Shown here piece by piece: positions 56,201 to 64,000 of a stretch of DNA of 64,000 nucleotides (position 1 is its first letter; the number at the start of each line of letters is the position of its first letter). The stretch comes from Raffaelea ambrosiae (taxonomy: Eukaryota; Ascomycota; Sordariomycetes; Ophiostomatales; Ophiostomataceae): positions 770,725 to 834,724 of the forward strand of contig PCDI01000009.1 of assembly GCA_002778195.1 (NCBI GenBank), written 5' to 3'. A program made the translations under genes and the position numbers. The notes under the pieces are model-generated. The model did no database searches, was not told the origin of the DNA, and saw nothing but the letters and a program-made list of their open reading frames with translations.

Positions 56201-57714
56201 TTTTGTCTCCGCTTCTTTCGCTCCGCGCTTCTTGCCTTACGGTGGAGAGCCTGTTGGCCAAGCTTTGCAGCTTAGCAACTATACAGCTTTACAGTGTAGC
56301 TGCCAACGCGGTCCTCCCTCGCCACTGCGTGGTCTCTCCATGTGTTGGTGCCCATTTGTGTCTGTTGGCGCGACCGGGTAGTCTTGCCTGCTGCGTGTTG
56401 GCCACCAGAAGGGGGGAAAAAAGGTCCCGACAGCCAGGCCAAGACAGATCACAGGCAGTGCGTGAATGCTTCTCACGAGCTTGTCGTGGTCATGCATGTA
56501 CAAACTGTCCACGCAAGATGCTCTCGTACATGGTGTGTCCCCCAAGCAGCACACCCAATCCCCGACCCCTGTCGCCATATGGGATCGACGGATCCTTCGT
56601 CTTTATTTTGGCCAGGAGCCAGTTAGCCAGCAGCCAGCAGCCGGCTTTTCTGTTTGAATCCGTCCTGTCTCCAGGGCCTTTTTGCGCGGGTATCCCAGCG
56701 AGAGAAGAATGCTCCGACGGAGCTTTCCCAGCATCTTCCTTTTACAAGCGCGACTACCGTGTAATACCCGTAGCACTCAAGCAGGGGAGGGATATGCACT
56801 TGCTTCCCCCCCAGCTTGCGCTTGCCAGGTGGTCCATCCCGCTAGCAAGGGGAAGAAGAGTGTTCCGCCCCCCAATCCGTTCCTTCTCCGATCACAATGG
56901 GCTCACACTGGTTGGGCCGTTGGCGTCTCTCCCCCCCCCCTCTCTCCCCTTGGCTCTAGCTGGCTCCTCTTTTTTATTATTTGATTCCTCGCCTCCGGAC
57001 TGGTCCATATTGCCGTGTGTGCCAGAATGCAACGCTGCAGCGTGCGCACTTCCCATGCCACGCTGTTCCTCCACCCACCCCTCCCCCATTCCTTCTGTCC
57101 CAAGCGAACGTTGCCAACAGAGTCGTATCGTCCCTACTACCACAGTGGTAGTTGGCCACCCCTGGCGCGCAAGCAAACAGGCTGGATGTAACTGTGGCGT
57201 TTTGCGATGCTCGTTCAGAACAAATGGCAATACCTGAGGATAAGGAAGGGACGAAGGATGGGATGGGACAAGAGAGAGAGAGAGAGGGTGAGAGAGGGGG
57301 GGAGGGAGATGGGAGCACCAACGGTCCTGTGCTTTTTGCCTCTTTTAATTTTTTAATTGAAATGTTTGCCCAAGACATGTGGAATGACAATAGGGTGCAC
57401 AAACATCCACAAACAAGGAGGCAGCTGCCCAAGTGGGAAGACGCTCCGATGACGACAAGCCTATTCTGGCCGGGCCAGCCCACTTGGAAAGGATCGCCAT
57501 GAGCCGTTGCCAGCGGAGGGAGAGAGGGAGAGAGGAGAGATGCCACCGTAGTAGCACAAGGCAGTTGGAACCCGGGGGGCCGTTTGTTGGTGTGTGGGTA
57601 ATAACCCATACCGCCTACAGACTCGTAGTCCTCTGTAGATACGAGCTCCGTTGTGTGAGTAAGACAACGCGCAGACTTCCAGAAAACGCGCCACTATCGC
57701 TGGTTATGGGAAGA

Positions 57715-57860
57715 GAAAAAGGAGGACGATACGAGAGGACGCGAGGGAAAAAAGGAGGACGATACGAGAGGACGCGAGGAAAAAAAAAGGACGATACGAG
57801 AGGACGCGAGGAAGAAAAAAAAGAGGACGATACGAGAGGACGCGAGGAAGAAAAAAAAAA
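57715..57860. repeat. Minisatellite with GGACGATACGAGAGGACGCG core, four units
   Basis: The 20-base core recurs four times, separated by AGG(A)AAAA-type spacers of differing length (overall unit about 30-40 bp). The last copy runs into the longer duplication at 57841. Confidence 0.9.
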
Positions 57861-58090
57861 GAGGAGAACAGGGAGACAAAGGAGCGGGTGAGCAAGGAAA
57901 GGAAGAGGAGAGGGCGTGTGTGCCCGTGAAGCCAAGAAGAAGGAAAAGAAAGAAGCAACAACAAACGCGAGGAAGAAAAAAAAAAAGAGGAGAACAGGGA
58001 GACAAAGGAGCGGGTGAGCAAGGAAAGGAAGAGGAGAGGGCGTGTGTGCCCGTGAAGCCAAGAAGAAGGAAAAGAAAGAAGCAACAACAA
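57841..58090. repeat. Tandem duplication of about 125 bp
   Basis: Copies start at 57841 and 57966 with CGCGAGGAAG, continue through an A10/A11 run, GGGAGACAAAGGAGCGGG and GGGCGTGTGTGCCCGTG, and end AGAAGCAACAACAA. By eye they differ only in the A-run length. Confidence 0.92.
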
Positions 58091-58239
58091 GAGAGAGAAC
58101 AAAAAAAAAAGAGCAACCGAGCAACCGAGCAACCTTGGTTCGGGCAAAAGAAAATCATAGAAAACAAAAAAGACAACACACGACTTTTGTCGCATGAGAG
58201 CTTCGGGTATGGCATGACTCCCTTTTCTGCTTTGCTTGT

Positions 58240-58335
58240 TCTTTTGTTGTTGTTGTTATTGCTGCTGCTATTATTGCTATTGCTATTGCTCTTGCTCTTG
58301 CTCTTGCTGTTGCTGTTGCTGATGCTGTTCTCTTT
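58240..58335. repeat. Triplet/hexanucleotide tract (GTT, GCT, CTTGCT, ATTGCT)
   Basis: Imperfect repeats of GTT, then GCTATT, then GCTCTT, then GCTGTT. They give a Leu-only reading on the plus strand and an Asn/Ser/Lys reading on the minus strand. No gene context supports translation. Confidence 0.8.
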
Positions 58336-61300
58336 CGCATCCGACGTGATCGACGCGATGCCCACGCCGGCATAATCGAAGCCTCCAACAGAGCAGGCAT
58401 CAGATGTCGTGGCGAGAGCAGGGGGCCCAGCACACGCCGTATAGCATCAAGCTCACTGGTTGGGCTAGCTATCTCGCGAATGCCCACTGCCAAGGCGTGT
58501 AAGAAGGTGTTGCTATGATCTGCCGCTCCTTCCTGCAGTACCAGAAGTCGCGCGTTGCTCGCATGCCGGTTTCTTATTTTCTTATTTTCTTTTTTCTTTT
58601 CCTCTCCTTGTGTGTGCTTGTTACTCCTATTGCGACTCTTACGGGCAGCTCTTATGATTTGATGTTCGTTGGATTGGACCCTCCCCCCGTTCTCTCGTCC
58701 TGCAGGTGCCTGTTTGCCAGGCTGCATGTCCAGTGCATATAGGATCGGGGCCCAAGAGACATGCATGATCGTCCTGAAGCAGCAGGCGTGGCCCAAGCCC
58801 CGGGGGAAAAGAAAAAGAAGGATGACAAGGGGATTCCCAAGGACGGAAGTCCTATGGTAGCTGGTTACGCTTTTTTATTTTCCCGCACGGAACACCCGAG
58901 CGGATGCGAAGCTCTGATACACGGCCAACCACCTCCTCTACCCGCCGACTGTCTTTCCTTCCTCTCTGTTCCGTTCTTTTTCATCCTTCCCTGTTTCGTG
59001 TCCTGTCTCTGCCATGGACACAGTCAGATCTTCGCTCCCACTATGCACTTCTCTCCCCCTCCCCAGTCTGCCCATCTCGTGTCGATCCGCGATGGCCAGA
59101 CTCTGCTCCCTCTCTGTACCAGAAGGCGGGCCAAGCGACAGGTGATGATGCACCGTCGATCGATCGATTCATGGTCCCCCCCTTCCCATCCCTCGCTTCC
59201 TCCCTCTCGCGCCCCTCCCCCAGGGCAGCATCCCCATCCGTCCCCCCTTCCCCGCCACCCCCCCCCCCCCCCTCAGTGAGCACAACGTGTTTTGCCTTAC
59301 CGCCCTGTGGTGTGCTGGTGCTGACGGGCTGCTGCGGCACAGCAGTGGTGCTTGGAAATTTCCTCGGGCCATATTCTTTCCTTGGGGCTGCTGTGCCTTC
59401 TTTTCGGTGTCATCCCTCTCTTTCGTACACCGCACGCACTATTACTCGTCCACACCATACGAGAACACTTTACTACACACCAGGCACGACACTACACACC
59501 CCCCCACCTTCCTCCGAAACATGGATCCTTTCTCAGCCAATATACCGTCCCCCCCCCAAGCAATAATGCAACACGCGAGGGATTGTGCGCCTCTCTCTCT
59601 GTGTAAGCGAAAAAGGCTGCGACACAGGGAAAAGGGTATACTATGGAAATCACCTTGTTCGTTAGACGCCATGTCCCATCATAATACGAACAGTAAGATA
59701 CCGGTGAACACGCATACATTGCAACTCCTAGTTTATGTACTTTGTAGTTGCATGGTAATACGAGAACTCTGGGGGCATTACACCATGTTCCCGCCGGCCT
59801 TCTCGAATGCTTCGATGGGGTTTCAGAAGGGAATCTTACAGCACAACCAAGGTAGAGAGAAAATACAAGGCAGGCTGGCATGATCTCCCATGATTGTCTT
59901 TTGCCTCTAGACCTAAAGGCCTTAATCTTGTCCTCCTTGTCTCGTGTTTTTTTTTTTGCCTCCATCATGCCTTTCCCCCTCCTTCTCCTCATCATTCTTG
60001 GTATTCTAGTCTTCTAGCCATTCTGGTTCATTCTAGTCATGCTAGTAGCCATTCTAGTCGTTCTCTCATGCTGGTCTCTTATTTTTTCTCGTTCACCGTC
60101 TCAATCTCCGACCTCCGTCGCGGACGGAGACAATTCCGCGACACTTGTCTCGCAACTTGTGCGAAGATTGTGCGAGTCGTGCCTTTCTTACTAGGCCCAA
60201 GTAAGGGATGTTATGTGCGCGCGTGTTTTTTTCTTGTTTTTTTCTTGTTTTTTTTTTTTCTTGTTTCTTTCCTCTCCCACCTAGCCGCGGCAAGAAAAGA
60301 TACTTGGAAAAAGCAGGCCATGTCATGAAGCTATTCATATCGTACAGGGTATTCGTAATATCGTATTGTTCCCGGACATTGGTCATGGTGGAGAAAAATT
60401 AACCCATAATACCTTGTATGGGGCTTTCTTGTCATTAAGTGTGTACATATGGATCGTGAAATTGCGTAGTGCAAGATATGGATACAGGGAAAGCAGGCTG
60501 GAGAAAAATTATAAAAATAAAGAAAAACCACATGGGAAATTGCCCATTTACGCCCCCCCCGAAAAGAGGCTGTGATGTTTTTTCCTCTTCTTTCTGGATA
60601 CCCGACGAGGCCACTTTCCTCCATGTGGCAGTTGGTATTCGTAGTCCGAGTACAACGGCAGCCTCGGCGGGTGGAGGAATGGATCCAACGAGAGCATCTT
60701 ACTCTGCATAGCTCTTATAAGATGTGCAAGGCGATGTGCAGGAAGAGGGAAGGACACATCATGAGCGACAGAAGAAGGAAATCCGATGCGTGGCCGGCCC
60801 AGAAAACCAAAAAAAAAGAAGAAAAACTACGCCAGAGAAGCAACCTTTTTTGCCACATTGCCTAGCTAATAGTCGTAGAGAGGCACCTGTCAACAGGAGA
60901 AAGCGGTGATCGGGAAGGGGGAGGGAGGTGATCCTATCCAAAACTGGATATCCCTTCCCTCGTCCCAGCCCGCAGTTTCCGTCCCGTTGTGTCTTTGGAG
61001 ATGCACACACACACATCCTCGCGTGTGCTGGTTGCTTGCCCGCCCGCTTTCCTGCTGGCACTAAAATTTCGTGGCTTGTCGGTGGCTTGTCAGTCAGTGG
61101 TTTGTCAGTGGCCACACCACCCCCGTTCCGCCTTTCCCATGTCGATCTTCTGCACAGGACGGGGGAAGGGACCACGCATCTGGGACCAGAAGAAGGAAAG
61201 GACAAGACACGAACAAGAAGAAAAGGAGGAGAAGACGAGGAGGACGAAAAGAGACATTATGAGACATGCATCCCTCACCATCGGATTGGCTGCCTGTACG

Positions 61301-64000
61301 AGAAAAAAAAAAAGATGGTTCCATACGAGTAGTTCGATCTGAGGCCAAGTGGTCTTACTTTTCCAGATGCAAAGACATGGCCAGGAACCAACTGGCGGGT
61401 TCTCGTCCATCCATACATCGCCATGTTGAATTGCGAGTACCTGTTGACACAAAAACGAGATGCCCGACTTGAGAATGCGGTGTACTATCGGAACTACTAT
61501 GTACTACTAACTAGCATGTAACTACATAGCGGCTGCATGGTACCAAAGAGGCCCGGCTTTGCCTTCCTGGGTAGCAGCCATCGTGCATGGTAACCCCAGC
61601 ACCTGTGTCCGTCGCATAACGGCCCCCAGCAGGGGCCAGCTGGTTCGGGAATAGGCTCGTATTGTATCGAATCTTACATCGTACGGTTTGCTATCAGCTC
61701 CCGGCCACACTATGGCTTCTTCGGGCAAGGGCTGTCTGAGGAGGAGGGGCACCGACGAGAGGGGGGAGAGAAGATGCGGAAAGCAATGGGAGGGTGACCT
61801 ACACCGGACGAGTTGTCGAGAAGAGCGGGCGTGCAAGAACCAGCCCGGGCAAGCAGGGCCCCTTCCGTTTCCGCGCGCACGAGTATATACTATGTAGAAG
61901 GATGCCCCATATATTCTTCGTACGTCTCTCCAGACGGAGTTTTGCCTGAGAAGGCAGTCGTCCACCAAAAGAAGGAAGCACACGAGGGAACCGACCTGGA
62001 AGACCAAGGGAGGATTGCTCAATGGACCAATGAGGCGTCGACGAAAGGTGGGAAAGAGCCACCCAAGCGTAAGCCAGACCGTCTCACCATGGCAAGCTGG
62101 CCCTTCACTTTGGGCATAAGGAGCAGCAGCAGGAGCAAGAAGGAATTCACTAGCGAGGGAAAAGGCGCAGGGTTCCCCCCAAAAGAAGAAAGGAAAAATC
62201 CACACTAACGGTAGACAGGATGGAAGAACACGTGGAAATTTGGCATGGCGCGCCGGTCTTCTTTTGGGGGGCGCACCCTCCAACCCGATCGCTGGATAGT
62301 TCTTCATAATACTTGTACAAGGAAAAGGCGCAAAAGCGAGGGTGGAGCCGAAGGGGAGAGAAGGAAAAAGACGCAGACCAAAAAGACGGGGTGGTCATAC
62401 AAAGTCATATACCGTGTAACTACTATCAATAGTCATATGCCATAGCAACAAGGCCAGCAGCAAGGGGAAAAAAAAAGTACATCCCCTATCCATACATTTT
62501 GTGCCGAAGGCGGATGTACTGGGAAATTCCATCGACTGAGAACTAACTAATACTTTTCTCTTTTCTTGGTAGTACAACAAATCTGCACTTGTTGTTAGCA
62601 TCCTCCACTAATCAGACTTGTACGAGTGCGGCCCTGTCGAGACCACAGGGACGCCGCAGCGTGGGAACAGGGGCACGCGGCGAGCAGGGGGGTTGAATGC
62701 AGGCTCATGTGGTTCATTGAAGAAGATTAAGAAGACGCTGCATGTCTTGTTGTGGGTTATCTTTTTTTTTCTTTTTTCTCTCTTTTAGTTACGACGACTG
62801 TCAGGGACTCGATGAGCAATTGCTTTGCAAGCAGAAAAAAACGAAAAAAAAGAAAAGAAAGGATGCCAGTCGGAGGAACAAGGCGCCTGAGAAACAATGT
62901 CTGAGATCAAGGTGTCTGAGGACAAGGCTGGTTCCCTGTTTCTGGGCGTATTCCCAGTCGACAGTTGTTGTGTGTTTCTGCGGTGTAGTTAGCTACGATG
63001 TAAGAGACCCTGCTCTGTGCTTGTGCGCGAATGCTTCTTTTCTTCTTTTCTTTCCCGCCCTTGCTTAGTTTCTCGTTTCTAGTTTCCAGGTTCTAGTTTC
63101 CAGGTTCTAGTTTCTTGGCTTTGGCGGGTCGCTCTTGTTTTTAGGCATGCACGCGCATCTCGTATCTCGTCGAGTCAAATGCTTCATTCAACATTGTCGC
63201 TGTGGTAAAAAAACAAGACAGCCCCATACGTATGGCCCATGCATTCCCTCGTGGCTGCTAGACACGTTTTTTTAGCCTGGGTCCAAGACAGTATCTTACC
63301 CATGGCATAGGCACGCCGAAGAAGTGTACCCCGTCCTGGCCTATCGCCCTCCCTTGGTTGTCAGTCAAAAAAAGGGCGAAAGGGGGCAACAGCAACCACG
63401 TTTTTTTTGTTGGCGCTTATTTGTTTTTTTCTTTCTTCTTTCTTCTTTCTTCTTTCTTGTTTCACGAGGACGCGTGTCTGGACCAATCCGAAGCCTCGAC
63501 TCGCTTGCTGTCTTGCCATACCGAAGACGGAGAATGCCACATGGTTGGCCAGAGGGCTGGGACACGAACTGCCTTTTTGGCACGAGTAAGACCACGTTCT
63601 TTGGAACAAGGGAGAGACAGGCAGAAAACAAAGAACGACAAAGGAGAGAATCAACCCGGAACGGGAATGGGCACTGGAATAGGCACTGTTCCCGCGGAGG
63701 AGACGGAGGCGAGGCGAGCGAGCGAGCAAGCCAGCGAGCCCGCGCGCGAGAGAGGGAGGCAAAAACGGTTTGTTCTCCCACGCGGACAGGCTGGGAGTAA
63801 CGGCATGGAGCAAAAGTGCGGTTCCCGAGTGTCTGATACTAGGCAGAATGGAGGAAAAGTCCGAGCCCCCCCCAAGTCCCGGCGAGGCGGCCGGGAAGGC
63901 GGGCAGGTGCCATGCAGACGGGGCAAGCCACAAAGGCCAAAGGCTAAGCCACAAAGGCACACAAAGACAGCGAGTCCAAACTACGATAGTCGTCGACTAC

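Larger units (their letters stand above)
50001..57700. other. Gene desert, part 4
   Basis: No supported gene. It holds an ATTTTTT repeat (51312-51346), an 11-12-bp minisatellite (52216-52322), a long purine tract (52755-52890), a pyrimidine-rich roughly 41-bp repeat (53080-53205), AT-rich TTATTTTATTTATTT repeats (54085-54170), an 18-bp repeat (about 54885-54925), a 17-bp repeat (about 55903-55940) and a TTTGCTTGTC repeat (56148-56190). The longest plus-strand ORF (56149-57237, 362 codons) starts in that repeat and lacks domain-like pattern, so it is not called. Confidence 0.6.
57701..64000. other. Gene desert, part 5, to the window end
   Basis: No supported gene. It holds the minisatellite and 125-bp duplication (57715-58090), a hexamer/triplet tract (58240-58335), C-runs near 59265, T-rich repeats (60228-60262), a 14-bp TTCTAGTTTCCAGG repeat (about 63074-63112) and a TTTCTTC repeat (63420-63460). 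TACATAG motifs occur at 61495-61530 and 61887. ORFs such as 61522-62307 (minus, 261 codons) show no family features. Confidence 0.6.

Noticed and set aside
56149..57237. 362-codon plus-strand ORF in the desert
   Set aside because: It starts inside a TTTGCTTGTC repeat, is Ser/Pro/Cys/Leu-rich without any family pattern, and overlaps similar ORFs in other frames. Length alone is not enough.
57694..58365. 223-codon minus-strand ORF rich in Ser/Asn/Lys then Phe/Ser/Leu
   Set aside because: It is wholly a translation of the minisatellite, duplication and triplet tracts.
61522..62307. 261-codon minus-strand ORF
   Set aside because: No recognisable motif, and several overlapping ORFs of equal quality exist on the other strand.
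1..64000. tRNA, 5S rRNA, telomere repeat or CRISPR-like array
   Set aside because: No convincing A/B box pair, 5S-like sequence, TTAGGG array or spaced direct repeats were found by eye on either strand. A covariance-model scan was not possible.
34232..64000. RIP-mutated centromere or transposon graveyard
   Set aside because: The desert is not strongly AT-rich or TpA-dominated by eye, keeps many CpG-containing repeats, and shows no enzyme remnants.

Overview
This window is nuclear DNA of a filamentous ascomycete (Pezizomycotina, most likely a Sordariomycete; inference). The evidence is GC-rich coding sequence, short GT-AG introns with CTAAC/CTGAC-like branch sites, and a gene set typical of these fungi: a NIMA kinase, an eukaryotic RNA-silencing RNA-dependent RNA polymerase, a two-Myb Tay1/Teb1-type telomere factor and a mitochondrial D-lactate dehydrogenase. 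The species cannot be named from the sequence alone.

The left half (1-34231) holds nine protein genes: Sec61 gamma (1-515, +), a DCAF11/LEC14B-like WD40 protein (1214-3422, -), a small DUF7704-type membrane protein (5580-6341, -), a two-Myb DNA-binding protein (9537-11507, +), ribosomal protein eS4 (12726-14114, +), mitochondrial D-lactate dehydrogenase (18614-20529, +), an ankyrin/double-BTB protein (21034-23648, -, with an apparent frameshift near its C-terminus), a NIMA-family kinase (24881-27666, +) and a 1728-residue RNA-dependent RNA polymerase (29045-34231, +). These are housekeeping or regulatory genes of unrelated function. Nothing suggests an operon-like or biosynthetic cluster. Intergenic gaps of 0.5-4.5 kb contain pyrimidine-rich leaders and short tandem repeats but no recognisable RNA genes or transposons.

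The right half (34232-64000, about 29.8 kb) has no gene that I can support on either strand. It is not strikingly AT-rich, and I saw no transposase, reverse transcriptase, telomere repeat, tRNA or 5S rRNA. It is full of homopolymers (a G25 and a T31 run), purine tracts, micro- and minisatellites and a roughly 125-bp tandem duplication. It also carries a short motif, TACATAG/CTATGTA, about three dozen times by eye, where roughly four would be expected by chance. The motif is almost absent from the gene-rich half and is often arranged as inverted repeats.

The best leads are this motif family in a gene desert that starts just past an RdRP gene, three similar D-[I/M]-F motifs in the acidic tail of that RdRP, and a recurring 12-bp tandem-repeat period across both coding and non-coding DNA. 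No complete new biological system is demonstrated by the sequence.
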